A DNA stretch of 64,000 bases from Flavobacterium notoginsengisoli (GCF_014207905.1 NZ_JACHLB010000003.1:1-64000), one strand, 5' to 3'. Shown: positions 43,219-51,783, numbered from the stretch's first letter. Notes: a model not told the origin generated them from the sequence alone. Translations and numbers: made by a program.

Positions 43219-44219
43219 ATAATTGGCAGTTTTACAGTGAAGGTACTGTTGTTTTTTTCTATTAGGACTTCTTTTCTGAAGAGCAGGTTATAGCGCTGTA
43301 TGATATTAGTGATCCCAACACCTGCAGAGATCTGAATTGAAGATTTGGGCTGATAATTATTTTGCACCCTAAGAAAGCTGCCGTCCTGATTGTCGATGGA
43401 TATAAACAGTTTTTTTGACGATGAAGCGATATTGTGCTTTACGGCATTTTCTATCAGCAGCTGAAGAGTAAGCGGTGGGATTTTGGACTGCAAAATATTC
43501 TTATCCACGTCAATAGATATCTCAATGGCATCCTCCAGTCTTGCTTTCAGTATATAAAAATAGGACTCTATAAATTTTAATTCCTGCTCCAAAGTCGCCG
43601 TATCCATTTCTTTATACTGCAGCACATAACGGTACACGTCAGCCAGTTCAGCAATATATTCTTTTACGGAATCTTCTGAAGTTAAAAAACTTAATGTATT
43701 TAATGTATTGAATAAAAAGTGGGGACTGAGCTGTTCTTTCAATGAAGACAAGGTTGCTTCGAGCTGCGCCTGCTTAAGATACTCTATTTCTATGCTGTCC
43801 TGCTGTTTCTGTAAAAGCAGATCTAAGTGGTAAATGATAAAATAAGAAAGGCCGCTTATTAAAAATCCCCGAACCAGGAGCAAAGCGCTTTTTTTATCAG
43901 GGCTCAAATCCTGAAATTGTATTGTCACTGTTCTGAAGTCAGGCAAGATCAGGTCATATAGCAAAATTGTCGATGCAACAGCTGCAACGGAGACCATACC
44001 AGATGCTATGCGATTCCCCATCAGCCTTTGATAGAATTTATTGTTCAATAGAAAATCATGGGCAATCCAGTTCAAAATGCAGAAAATAAAACCATAAACG
44101 CAGGAGACCAGAACTGCCGAATACTCGTACTGTTCCATTCGCAGTAACTTTTGGGAAATTCCAATAATGGCAATTCCTAAAGATATTCCTAAACCTAATT
44201 TCAAGTTTTGTACCGTCAT
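43215..44219 (-). CDS. LytS/YehU-type sensor histidine kinase
   Basis: A kinase of 334 aa from ATG 44219 (MTVQNLKLGLGISLG). The longer frame upstream would run through its own promoter. Four membrane spans occupy the N-terminal 150 residues. The His_kinase domain shows LSPHFLFNTLNTLSF with the phospho-acceptor His, and an HATPase region with LIENAVKHN and GVGITNI. There is no large periplasmic loop, so it probably senses an event in the membrane. The start codon lies 5 nt after its TAAGTTTG -7 element, implying a leaderless or near-leaderless transcript. Confidence 0.9.
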   Translation of the reverse strand: MTVQNLKLGLGISLGIAIIGISQKLLRMEQYEYSAVLVSCVYGFIFCILNWIAHDFLLNNKFYQRLMGNRIASGMVSVAAVASTILLYDLILPDFRTVTIQFQDLSPDKKSALLLVRGFLISGLSYFIIYHLDLLLQKQQDSIEIEYLKQAQLEATLSSLKEQLSPHFLFNTLNTLSFLTSEDSVKEYIAELADVYRYVLQYKEMDTATLEQELKFIESYFYILKARLEDAIEISIDVDKNILQSKIPPLTLQLLIENAVKHNIASSSKKLFISIDNQDGSFLRVQNNYQPKSSIQISAGVGITNIIQRYNLLFRKEVLIEKNNSTFTVKLPII

Positions 44220-44224
44220 AACCG

Positions 44225-44299
44225 CAAACTTACGATTAAATGTCCTTACATAGACATTTAAAACCCCTAAAGCGGGCAAATTTGGCTTTAAAACAGGCA
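44225..44299 (-). promoter_or_regulatory. LytTR operator D plus -7 element (kinase promoter)
   Basis: GCGGGCA (44272-44278) and ACAGGCA (44293-44299) lie 21 bp apart. TAAGTTTG (minus strand, 44232-44225), an exact TAnnTTTG, begins 40 bp from the proximal repeat. This implies autoregulation of the two-component operon. Confidence 0.75.
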
Positions 44300-44379
44300 G
44301 TCCAATTAAAAGCAAAAACAAGCATTTCTATGGTTTATATTTTTAAGCGCACCGCTTGAAGTTCATAAAAAAATCCTAT

Positions 44380-44453
44380 TGCCCGCTTTAAAGCCAAATT
44401 TGCCCGCTTTGGACAAAAGCTTTTCTACTGACTCCAATCCCCAATTTAATTTG
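44380..44453 (+). promoter_or_regulatory. LytTR operator E plus -7-like element (plus strand)
   Basis: The same motif in the opposite orientation, TGCCCGC at 44380-44386 and 44401-44407, 21 bp apart. TTAATTTG (44446-44453) begins 39 bp on, pointing to the outer-membrane protein gene at 44566. It has the same orientation relative to its gene as the other four sites. Confidence 0.7.
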
Positions 44454-44476
44454 CATAAAATTTGGCGGCAAAACTT

Positions 44477-44510
44477 GGCTTAAAAAAGATGCAGTCTGTT
44501 TTTTTAAGCC
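44477..44510 (+). other. Leader hairpin between operator E and its gene
   Basis: GGCTTAAAAAA (44477-44487) pairs perfectly with TTTTTTAAGCC (44500-44510) in the roughly 100-nt leader of the gene at 44566. It could act as an attenuator or stability element. The remainder of 44220-44565 holds only the divergent regulatory sites. Confidence 0.45.
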
Positions 44511-44565
44511 GGCTTTTGAAATGCAGCCAACCTAACCCTCATAAAAATTATCAAAACCATTGCAA

Positions 44566-45741
44566 ATGCAGAACTTTCCATTTAATTGCCTTCTTTTTAA
44601 TTACAGTACATTCCTACATTTAATAAAAAGAAAATCATTTCCTGTTTTTTTTCTCATTTTTCTTATTTGCTCAACTTCAACGTTATATGCTCAAACCGTT
44701 ATGCAGTATAATAATCCCAATACAGAATGCTACAGCGAAACCCTATTTGTAAAGAATGCTGAAAATCCAAGGGGAGTAATAGTGATTCCTCTCTCGGAAG
44801 ATGGCATTGTGTCATTCTCCTTAAAAAATAGATTTGCATCCTCAGGCTTATTTGCTGACTACAATTTTTTATATGTGCGCGTGATTGTAAAGAAAACTCC
44901 TTTCCCTTTAAACTGTTACGAACAGATAATAAATGTAAATTCCTTTGTGCACCGCATTGAGAAATCTTCCTATTACATAATTAATGAACAAGAAAAAGAT
45001 TCCCTGCAGCCTGCTTCAGATGCCGGTGCAAATACATCCAAAGCCAGAATGATTTATGTCCAAGGCAAAAATTTGGAAAATATAAAAGATGAAATTGAAA
45101 AAAAATCTGTAGGAAGAGCCTATCATATGCCGGTTGAATACACTACAAAAGAAAAAGACGCCATGAAAATGCAAAATTATAGCAAAAACTTTGATGTGGG
45201 GCTGCACTACACGCCATTTTTCATGCTTGGGCCAAAACTTGGCATTGACAAGGGAGCTATCGGTCTTCTGGGAGTTTCCGCAAGTAAAAATATCGGCAGT
45301 AAAACTGCTGTACTTGTGAATTTAAACTATTCCATAGCAAATAAAACCAAAACAATGGAAAAGCTTCAAAATGTCAGCAGGGACACCATCAATACTCATG
45401 CATTATTCGGAGCTGAAGTAACCTTTAGGAAATATTTTGACGATAAAAAACAGCTAAGGTATTATTCATCCGCAGGACTCGGTTTTTACTCACTGCTTAA
45501 CGTTAAATTAAGAAGGAAACAGACGTCTGTGTCGAAAAAAAATAATGAAGACCAATACTTTACAATAGTCTATGATTTCGGTCTGCAGTACAGACTGTCC
45601 CCCGCCTTAAAGGTCAATGCGGCAATTCCGCTTAAATACTTTATAAACAACGGAGGTTCGGGAAGTCTGAATACTTTTGGATTTGGCGTTAACATGGGAT
45701 TATCGTACACCTTAAATGCAGGGAGAATCAAAAAAGAATAA
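44566..45741 (+). CDS. Predicted outer-membrane beta-barrel protein
   Basis: A 391-aa protein starting at ATG 44566 (a TTG two codons earlier is possible). An extended N-region precedes a hydrophobic signal core (PVFFLIFLICSTSTLYAQ, about 27-44). The middle is a globular segment, and the last 190 residues alternate in the manner of membrane strands (VGLHYTPFFMLGPK, ending GVNMGLSYTLN). No family name is certain. The upstream LytTR operator makes it a target of the adjacent two-component system. Confidence 0.7.
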   Translation: MQNFPFNCLLFNYSTFLHLIKRKSFPVFFLIFLICSTSTLYAQTVMQYNNPNTECYSETLFVKNAENPRGVIVIPLSEDGIVSFSLKNRFASSGLFADYNFLYVRVIVKKTPFPLNCYEQIINVNSFVHRIEKSSYYIINEQEKDSLQPASDAGANTSKARMIYVQGKNLENIKDEIEKKSVGRAYHMPVEYTTKEKDAMKMQNYSKNFDVGLHYTPFFMLGPKLGIDKGAIGLLGVSASKNIGSKTAVLVNLNYSIANKTKTMEKLQNVSRDTINTHALFGAEVTFRKYFDDKKQLRYYSSAGLGFYSLLNVKLRRKQTSVSKKNNEDQYFTIVYDFGLQYRLSPALKVNAAIPLKYFINNGGSGSLNTFGFGVNMGLSYTLNAGRIKKE

Positions 45742-45872
45742 GCTTAAAATCATCGCTAAATGATGATGGGTGTGCTGTAATCCTCATACAAAAAACACAA
45801 GAGGAATTCATTGTCATTCCGCCAATTTACGTTTTATGGCAGCATAGTTGCGTATTGAATTTGGAAAAGAAA

Positions 45873-45903
45873 AAACTCAGCAGAATTTTGGACTGCTGAG
45901 TTT
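45873..45903. terminator. Terminator between convergent genes
   Basis: AAACTCAGCAG (45873-45883) and CTGCTGAGTTT (45893-45903) form a perfect 11-bp stem around AATTTTGGA, with an A-rich flank that gives a U-tract on the minus strand. It ends the monooxygenase gene at 45935. Confidence 0.8.
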
Positions 45904-45934
45904 ACTCAGAATAGCTGCATACCAGGTTTTGTCA

Positions 45935-46312
45935 TCAAACTTTTCCTCTCGGGTCATCAATGTGCATTTTCGAAACATCGTAACGCACACCTTCCCTATC
46001 TACTATTCTAACATTTTTTACTACTGTACTTAAAGCGGTTAAAAATGTTTCTGAATTTTCATGGCGCTCGTAAGCTTCTTGATCTCTCCAGCCTTCTAAA
46101 AGATGGAACGTATTCTCATCAGTAAGATCCTGCGAAAAAGCATAATAAATACATCCCTCCAATTTATTGGCGGCGATCATTTCCGGAATTACGGCATCTT
46201 TAAAAATTTGTCTGTCTTCGGGGTGAACTCTATAGTAAGCACTTACCGTTATGGCAGTTGCCTGAGTCTTGTCATGACTGTTAGAAGTTCCCAATTTTAT
46301 AATATTTTCCAT
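45935..46312 (-). CDS. Antibiotic biosynthesis monooxygenase (ABM) domain protein
   Basis: A 125-aa protein with the dimeric alpha-beta barrel signature of putative quinol monooxygenases (TVSAYYRVHPEDRQIFKD, then GCIYYAFSQDL, EGWRDQEAYERHE and FLTAL). Such proteins oxidise small aromatics or act in quinone stress. It is the last of five co-directional detoxification-type genes. Confidence 0.85.
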   Translation of the reverse strand: MENIIKLGTSNSHDKTQATAITVSAYYRVHPEDRQIFKDAVIPEMIAANKLEGCIYYAFSQDLTDENTFHLLEGWRDQEAYERHENSETFLTALSTVVKNVRIVDREGVRYDVSKMHIDDPRGKV

Positions 46313-46352
46313 TTCGTTTTATTTTAGATATTGAATTTCAAAGTCTTTATAA

Positions 46353-46985
46353 TTATAAGTAAGTCACAAATTCTTCAATAGGCTTGCGCACTTTTTTATT
46401 TTTCAGGTTCCAGTCATTTTCATTATCCCGATAACCCACTGCTAAAAGCATGGAACTCTTCAAGCCTTGAGCGGGCAGATCAAGAAATTTATCCAGTTCC
46501 GCAGCATTAAATCCTTCCATCGGAGTGGTATCCAGACCTAACGAAGCTGCCGCAATTACTGCAAAACCCAAAGCTATATGGGCCTGCTTTGCCGCATGAT
46601 GAAAATTCTCCTCAGCACTCTTATTGCTAAAAAACACTTTAGAAAAATTTCTTTGTCTCTCATAAGTGTCTGGTTCTGCGTTTCTCATTGCGGTTAAATG
46701 ATCAAAAACATGGTCTATCCTCTGCTCTGTATACTGGTCCCAAACTGCAAAGACCAGCAAGTGTGATGACTCGGTAACCGGTGCCTGGTTCATTGCTATA
46801 GGCAGAATCTGTTTTTTGATTTCGGGGCTGGTAATTACAATAATTTTATACGGCTGCAGCCCTATTCCTGACGGAGCGAGATGCGCGGCTTCTAAAATCA
46901 AATCAATCTGCTCCTGCGGAACTATTTCTTCTGTCATTCTTTTGGCAGCGTATCTCCAGTTTAAAAGATCTATTATATTTTTCAT
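46353..46985 (-). CDS. Nitroreductase-family NAD(P)H oxidoreductase
   Basis: A 210-aa flavoprotein from ATG 46985 (MKNIIDLLNWRYAAKRM). FMN-binding motifs of the NfsB-like family are visible: RYAAKRM at the N-terminus, APSGIGLQPYKIIVI and GLDTTPMEGFN. It probably reduces quinones or nitroaromatics with FMN. It lies between the ABM and NTF2-like genes. Confidence 0.88.
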   Translation of the reverse strand: MKNIIDLLNWRYAAKRMTEEIVPQEQIDLILEAAHLAPSGIGLQPYKIIVITSPEIKKQILPIAMNQAPVTESSHLLVFAVWDQYTEQRIDHVFDHLTAMRNAEPDTYERQRNFSKVFFSNKSAEENFHHAAKQAHIALGFAVIAAASLGLDTTPMEGFNAAELDKFLDLPAQGLKSSMLLAVGYRDNENDWNLKNKKVRKPIEEFVTYL

Positions 46986-47045
46986 TCTTGGATTTAGTGT
47001 TAAAATCAAAGCAGTAGAGAAATATACTGCTTGATAGATTTTTTA

Positions 47046-47489
47046 TTAAAATATTCCCAATTGGCCCAAAAGTATTGTTCCGGCACTGTAACAGTGAAAT
47101 GACTTTATTTTTCCGTTCTCGATTTTGAAAACATCACAACACGGCACTTCTATTTTTTTTCCAGTGGCCTGAATCGTTCCCGATGAAAATTGAAGCGGCC
47201 CTTTATGCGTTCCGTTCAGTGATAATTCCACTGCAACCGTATTTTCATCATCCAAAACGTAAAGTTCGTATAGTTCTCTATGCATATCAGGAAATGCTGC
47301 TGCATATACATCCACGGTTTTTCCAATATCCTCGCCAAAATATTTAGTTCCTGCTGAGATATCCCAAAAATAGCCGTCTTCTGCAAAAAGCGCTGTAAAT
47401 GCTTTTGCATCCTGGCTTTCTGCCACTGCATACAGTTTACGGATTAATTTTTCGTTTTCTGAATTTGAGTTGATTATTGAAGCTTTCAT
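47046..47489 (-). CDS. NTF2-like (SnoaL-type) protein
   Basis: A 147-aa protein from ATG 47489 (MKASIINSNSENEKLIRKL), chosen because a poly-A leader precedes it and the longer frame adds non-family residues. The cone-shaped fold is suggested by KLYAVAESQDAKAFTALFAE and VPCCDVFKIENGKIKSFHCY. Enzymatic or binding role unknown. Its fold is echoed by the C-terminal half of the neighbouring VOC protein. Confidence 0.8.
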   Translation of the reverse strand: MKASIINSNSENEKLIRKLYAVAESQDAKAFTALFAEDGYFWDISAGTKYFGEDIGKTVDVYAAAFPDMHRELYELYVLDDENTVAVELSLNGTHKGPLQFSSGTIQATGKKIEVPCCDVFKIENGKIKSFHCYSAGTILLGQLGIF

Positions 47490-47594
47490 AATTATTTTTT
47501 TTTTAGTTAAATTTTTAAATCTAATTGGAGAGTATTGCAGATCATCATTGAATAGCTGCAATTAAAATTGAACGATAATTCTAAGAGATTTATA

Positions 47595-48614
47595 TTATTT
47601 TTTACTGTCTACAAAAACATAAAGTCTGCTGACTTTTCCGTTTTCAAAAACAAATAGATCCATTCCGGTAACGGCATCAGGCTTTTCTGCAGTTCCGTGC
47701 TGCCAGTAAAGTCTCGCCGTATTGTGATTGACATCGACTGCTTTGATATGCGTAAATTTAGAATTCACACTTTTCTTTTGAAGCCCCTCTACAAATCCGT
47801 TGATTTCTTTGTGTCCCACCGCAGTAAAATGACTGTCTACCATTTCGATATTGTCTGCATAGGCTTTTTTCATTAGTCCATCACGTTTTGCAGCCTCTTT
47901 TTCATTCCATATCGTCAGATGGAGTTCTACTAAAGATCTGATTTCAGATTCGGATAGTGTCTTTGAGTTTTGTTTATCATCGTAACTTTTGAATGTATCT
48001 TTTGGCGACCAAAGAATTTTTGCCGGTTTATTTTTTTCATACCCTTTTCCGTTTGGATAGGAAACCAATTCCATTTTAGAACCCCAAGGTGTTTCAAAAT
48101 AAACCCAAGTTTCTCCGGCTGTATCGCCAGATGGCATTGTAAAAGGTTCTCCTAAAATTTTTACGCCTTTATTTTTTAAATATTGAACAGACGCATTAAT
48201 ATCCTTTACATAAAAGGCGATGTGAGATGCTCCGATATCATCTGTATTCGGATGCGTTTTGCTTCCTTTGTTCTCTGCATATTCAAACACTTCGATACTT
48301 GCACCATTTCCTGCATTGATCATTTTGATCGTAACAGCCCCAGTATTGGGATCAATATGGTTTAATTTTTTCCAATCGGCGTCAAGCGGAATTGGCCCTA
48401 ATTGTGTTACAGGTGTAAATCCAAGTACATCGCTGAAAAATGGAATTGCTTTATTAAGATCAGGAACATTGATTCCGACATGATCGATTCCCACGATTCC
48501 TGCGCTGGTTTGTGCGGCTGTTTTTTCTGAAGCAGAAAATAGTATTAGTAAATTAAGCATTGCTGCTGCTGAAGTTTGTACTTTTTTATTTGATTTTTTA
48601 TGAGTTGTTTTCAT
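47595..48614 (-). CDS. Secreted VOC (glyoxalase-like) and NTF2-like fusion protein
   Basis: A 339-aa protein with a signal-like N-terminus (LLILFSASEKTAAQTS), a VOC domain (about 38-185: GIVGIDHVGINVPDL, then HIAFYVKDINAS and MELVSYPNGKG) and a C-terminal NTF2-like domain (about 215-339). VOC domains bind metal and act on small carbonyls or aromatics. The fusion of these folds, with predicted export, is unusual. Its neighbours encode a free NTF2-like protein and an SDR. Confidence 0.83.
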   Translation of the reverse strand: MKTTHKKSNKKVQTSAAAMLNLLILFSASEKTAAQTSAGIVGIDHVGINVPDLNKAIPFFSDVLGFTPVTQLGPIPLDADWKKLNHIDPNTGAVTIKMINAGNGASIEVFEYAENKGSKTHPNTDDIGASHIAFYVKDINASVQYLKNKGVKILGEPFTMPSGDTAGETWVYFETPWGSKMELVSYPNGKGYEKNKPAKILWSPKDTFKSYDDKQNSKTLSESEIRSLVELHLTIWNEKEAAKRDGLMKKAYADNIEMVDSHFTAVGHKEINGFVEGLQKKSVNSKFTHIKAVDVNHNTARLYWQHGTAEKPDAVTGMDLFVFENGKVSRLYVFVDSKK

Positions 48615-48664
48615 GATTATTTTTTTAATGATTTATAATTATTTAAATGTGTTTAAAGTGAAAA

Positions 48665-49522
48665 TTAATCAGTGTAAGCTGCTACCCATTTTGCTTTAAT
48701 ATTAGCGCGGGCTTCGATGAATTCTTTATCAGTTCCCTGAGCAATGGCATCAAGCGGAAAACGAAGCGGTCTCTCCCCTTTTTTCATGTTTACCAATTCT
48801 AGAATACCGTCGGCAATAGTCTGCGGATTCATATCAAACTGCGCCATTTTTCCGAATAATGCAGTTCCTAATGCATTGAATTTTTCTGTTGCTGCCTCGC
48901 CGTATTCTTCAATGATTTCTGCCTTGTCTGCGTGAATACCCGCTTTCGATCCGTTATTCATTTCCGTCGGATAAACTCCCGGCTGGATGCTTACGTTTTC
49001 AATTCCGTAATCTGCCAGTTCATCCTGCAGTCCTTCTGTAAAACTTTCAACAACCAATTTTGAAGCGATGTATGGAACCATAAAAGGAAGGGTATGTCCG
49101 CTTGCTCCGGTTGTAATATTGATTACAAGTCCGTTTCTTTCTTTTCTCATCGAAGGAAGCACCGCCTGATACACACGAAGCACGCTGTAAACGTTTACAT
49201 CGAACATTTTACGAATCTGATCAATAGAATATCCTTCAAGAAGACCGAAACCGCTTACTGCCGCATTATTGATTAGCACATCAATTTTTCCGTATTTAAT
49301 TAAAACTTTTTCAATTGCTTTACTAACCGATGCATCATCTGTAACATCGATATCTACAACTTCAATGTTTTCTATTGCTCCTAATTCTTTTGCAGCTGCG
49401 GCATTTTTATCATTTGTATTTCGCATTCCCGCGATTACTGAATGGCCTGCATTTGCTAATGTTACTGCTGTTAATTTTCCAAAGCCTGTACTTGTTCCTG
49501 TAATGAAAATTGTTTTTGACAT
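48665..49522 (-). CDS. Short-chain dehydrogenase/reductase (SDR)
   Basis: A 285-aa classical SDR with cofactor motif TGTSTGFG (8-15), NNA (about 86), catalytic Ser in NITTGASG and Tyr-x-x-x-Lys in VPYIASKLVVESF. It is the first gene of the minus-strand detoxification cluster. An exact FNR-type palindrome (49622-49635) lies 100 bp upstream. Confidence 0.9.
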   Translation of the reverse strand: MSKTIFITGTSTGFGKLTAVTLANAGHSVIAGMRNTNDKNAAAAKELGAIENIEVVDIDVTDDASVSKAIEKVLIKYGKIDVLINNAAVSGFGLLEGYSIDQIRKMFDVNVYSVLRVYQAVLPSMRKERNGLVINITTGASGHTLPFMVPYIASKLVVESFTEGLQDELADYGIENVSIQPGVYPTEMNNGSKAGIHADKAEIIEEYGEAATEKFNALGTALFGKMAQFDMNPQTIADGILELVNMKKGERPLRFPLDAIAQGTDKEFIEARANIKAKWVAAYTD

Positions 49523-49621
49523 GATTTCTAATTTTTAAAGTTTGTAATATTTGTTTCTTTTGAACATTACAAAGTTGCGTCAAGTGCAAAACCTGCACAT
49601 TGATTAGAAATAAGTAAAAAC

Positions 49622-49635
49622 TTGATTTAGATCAA
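49622..49635. promoter_or_regulatory. FNR/CRP-type palindrome
   Basis: TTGATTTAGATCAA is an exact TTGAT-N4-ATCAA, the consensus of FNR-type sites; one more base pairs on each side (C...G). It lies 100 bp upstream of the SDR gene and 55 bp downstream of a Crp/Fnr-family regulator gene, which is its likely ligand. Confidence 0.6.
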
Positions 49636-49657
49636 GAGTTTTAAAAGGCCATAAAAA

Positions 49658-49678
49658 AAGGAGCTGTATAAGCTCCTT
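49658..49678 (-). terminator. Terminator of the Crp/Fnr-family gene
   Basis: AAGGAGCT (49658-49665) and AGCTCCTT (49671-49678) pair around GTATA; on the minus strand the stem is followed by TTTTTT. Confidence 0.85.
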
Positions 49679-49685
49679 GTATTGA

Positions 49686-50264
49686 TTATTTTTTTGCCGT
49701 CTGTTTTCGGATTCGGCTTAAAGTTTCCGGTGTCATTCCTAAATAGGAAGCAATCATAGTTTGGGGAATGCGCGAAGCAAAACCCGGATATTTATTGACA
49801 AAGTTCAAATATTTTTCTTCTGCTGTTAAAGTAAGTGAGGCCTGAATTCTGTTTTGAGCTGCTATAAAGCTTCTTTGCAGAATAGCATTGACCATATTAT
49901 TAAAGGCTGGAATTTCTCTGCAGAGCAATTCAAAATTTTCATGAGTAAAAAGAACAAGCTCAGTATCTTCGATGGCATCAATATTGAAACGTGACGGCTG
50001 CTGGGTCATTAAACTTTCACGGTCGCCTGTCCACCAGTTTTCAATGCTGAAGCTGTTTACATGTTCGCTTCCTTTGTCATCAACAGTATACGTTCGAACA
50101 CAGCCTTGCGTGATAAAAGCGTCATACTTCCAAACATCTCCTTCCTGCAGCAGATATTGTCTTTTTCGAAGCTTTTTTATAATAGCAAATGACTGGATAC
50201 GTTCTGATTCTGCTTGAGTCAGTTCAGTTTTTTCTTCTAGATACTTTTGGAATATGTCATACAT
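49686..50264 (-). CDS. Crp/Fnr-family transcriptional regulator
   Basis: A 192-aa regulator from ATG 50264 (MYDIFQKYLEEKTEL). An N-terminal cyclic-nucleotide-binding fold (LQEGDVWKYDAFITQGCVRTY) precedes a C-terminal helix-turn-helix (IPQTMIASYLGMTPETLSRIRKQ, about 162-184). No N-terminal cysteine cluster for an iron-sulfur centre is seen, so it is not a true FNR. It probably controls the adjacent SDR cluster through the palindrome at 49622. Confidence 0.88.
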   Translation of the reverse strand: MYDIFQKYLEEKTELTQAESERIQSFAIIKKLRKRQYLLQEGDVWKYDAFITQGCVRTYTVDDKGSEHVNSFSIENWWTGDRESLMTQQPSRFNIDAIEDTELVLFTHENFELLCREIPAFNNMVNAILQRSFIAAQNRIQASLTLTAEEKYLNFVNKYPGFASRIPQTMIASYLGMTPETLSRIRKQTAKK

Positions 50265-50359
50265 AGATTGTAAAATTATGCAAATCGCTGCTGACTGGCA
50301 AATTTTCAAATCAACATCTCGAGACGTAATCGAAAGAGTACTCGTAATTTAAAATTCCA

Positions 50360-50824
50360 TTACGGCGTGACTGCACTTTTTTCTGCTAGCAGCCTTTTAA
50401 TGCGGTCTTCTTTCTCCGGATCATTCAGTTTTACTTCCACTCCATTTCCAGAATACTTTTTATATACTGTGCCATCTTTTGATTCTATAATTTCAAAAGA
50501 AAGCAGTTTTCCCGGAATGTAAGCTCCCAGCCAATTCGGATCTGGTTTTTGTCTCCAGGTAATCCAAACTAATTTTTCGCCATTCTGCATAACTGAACCG
50601 TTTGATTTTATCCTCTCAACTGCCTGCTGATTTCCATACAGTAAAGAAGTCGTATGCTTTTTATTATTTATTGATGAATTAAAGACCTTTAAATCTGAAA
50701 CTTTATTCCTTAATGCTTCAGGAAGCGAAGCCTCATTATTCAAACCTCTTTCGCCTTTAAAATCAGAACACGAAGAAAGAAAAAGTAAAAAAAATACTGC
50801 TGTAAAATATAGTGTCGTTTTCAT
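50360..50824 (-). CDS. Lipoprotein resembling the cytochrome P460 family
   Basis: A 154-aa lipoprotein from ATG 50824, with lipobox LFLSSC and a P460-like core (HTTSLLYGNQQAVERI, then VWITWRQKPDPNWLGAYIPG). No CxxCH is present, so covalent haem binding is not expected. It starts 2 bp after the diheme protein gene, suggesting a complex or duplication of the P460 fold. Confidence 0.65.
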   Translation of the reverse strand: MKTTLYFTAVFFLLFLSSCSDFKGERGLNNEASLPEALRNKVSDLKVFNSSINNKKHTTSLLYGNQQAVERIKSNGSVMQNGEKLVWITWRQKPDPNWLGAYIPGKLLSFEIIESKDGTVYKKYSGNGVEVKLNDPEKEDRIKRLLAEKSAVTP

Positions 50825-50826
50825 AA

Positions 50827-51783
50827 CTATTGTAAAATTGGAAGTGTAAATACATGATCGTTTTTTTCCATAGGCTGATGACAGCGCATGCATTCGATTG
50901 TAAAATCGGCATTTTTACCATAAGGTTCTAATTGCAGTGTCTTAAATCGTGCAAATCCCCAGCCGTTTGTCGCTTCGTATTTCTTATGATCTTTAATCAT
51001 AAACTCAACCTGCTTAAAAGCTCCCTGCGAAATATTTCCTTCTGCATCTTCAATTTCATCGTATGCCGCTTTGGCCAGAATCGCTCCATCGGGCCATGGA
51101 CTGATCTGTTTTTTTTTAATGGCTTTGATCGCAATATCATTACCGTAAATAATGCGCATTGTTCCATTATCAACACGCTGCGTGGTGCTTACAACTGCCC
51201 AGTTTTTATAATCTGCAATATAAGCAATGCCATTAGGAGCTTTTGGAACTTCAGACTGAACTTCTGCTTTTTTGAAATGATCAGACTGCGCTTTCAGCGC
51301 ATTTATTTTTGAAGTATCCTGCTGTATATTATTCACTCTCAGATTCCATATATAATCTTTCAATACTTTGATATCCTTCGGCGATAATTCAGCTTTTGGA
51401 TGTGCGAGCGTATAACTGCCCAATGGCATGGCACCGAGCGTAACCTGGTTTACAGATTCCCATAATTTAGCTTTTTGATCAGCTGCAGACAATTGATCCC
51501 AATTGGAAAAATTGAGTCCGCTTCTGCCGTCTTTAATATGCTGCGCAACGAGCCAGGATGCAGGAGCTATTTTATCATACCAGGTGAGATTTGTTTCATT
51601 GGAATGGCAGTCATAACAGGAATTTTTTAAAATGCTCTGCACCTCGTGGGGCACTTTTAAATCTCCCGTAATGGGCGGATTTGTTATTTCTGGACGCAGG
51701 AACTGTAATCCGCAAAAAATAACAAGCAGAGCTGCAAAAAGAATTATGACTCTTTTTCTTTTATACATTTTTGGCTTTTCCAT
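50827..51783 (-). CDS. Haem-binding domain and cytochrome P460 fusion protein
   Basis: A 318-aa exported protein with an N-terminal membrane anchor (about 11-27). A haem-binding domain (about 35-150) holds NSCYDCHSNET (CxxCH), and a P460-type domain (about 190-318) holds CMRCHQP (second CxxCH). It is a predicted periplasmic diheme c-type protein, possibly in peroxide or nitrogen-oxide detoxification. It is first in a two-gene unit; a 288-bp AT-rich gap to the plus-strand gene shows no clear signals. Confidence 0.85.
   Translation of the reverse strand: MEKPKMYKRKRVIILFAALLVIFCGLQFLRPEITNPPITGDLKVPHEVQSILKNSCYDCHSNETNLTWYDKIAPASWLVAQHIKDGRSGLNFSNWDQLSAADQKAKLWESVNQVTLGAMPLGSYTLAHPKAELSPKDIKVLKDYIWNLRVNNIQQDTSKINALKAQSDHFKKAEVQSEVPKAPNGIAYIADYKNWAVVSTTQRVDNGTMRIIYGNDIAIKAIKKKQISPWPDGAILAKAAYDEIEDAEGNISQGAFKQVEFMIKDHKKYEATNGWGFARFKTLQLEPYGKNADFTIECMRCHQPMEKNDHVFTLPILQ

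Noticed and set aside
45848..46033. Plus-strand frame over the terminator
   Set aside because: It runs through a perfect terminator hairpin and into the antisense of the ABM gene.
46485..46500. GCGGGCA within the nitroreductase gene as a sixth LytTR site
   Set aside because: It is a single half site inside coding sequence with no partner 21 bp away.
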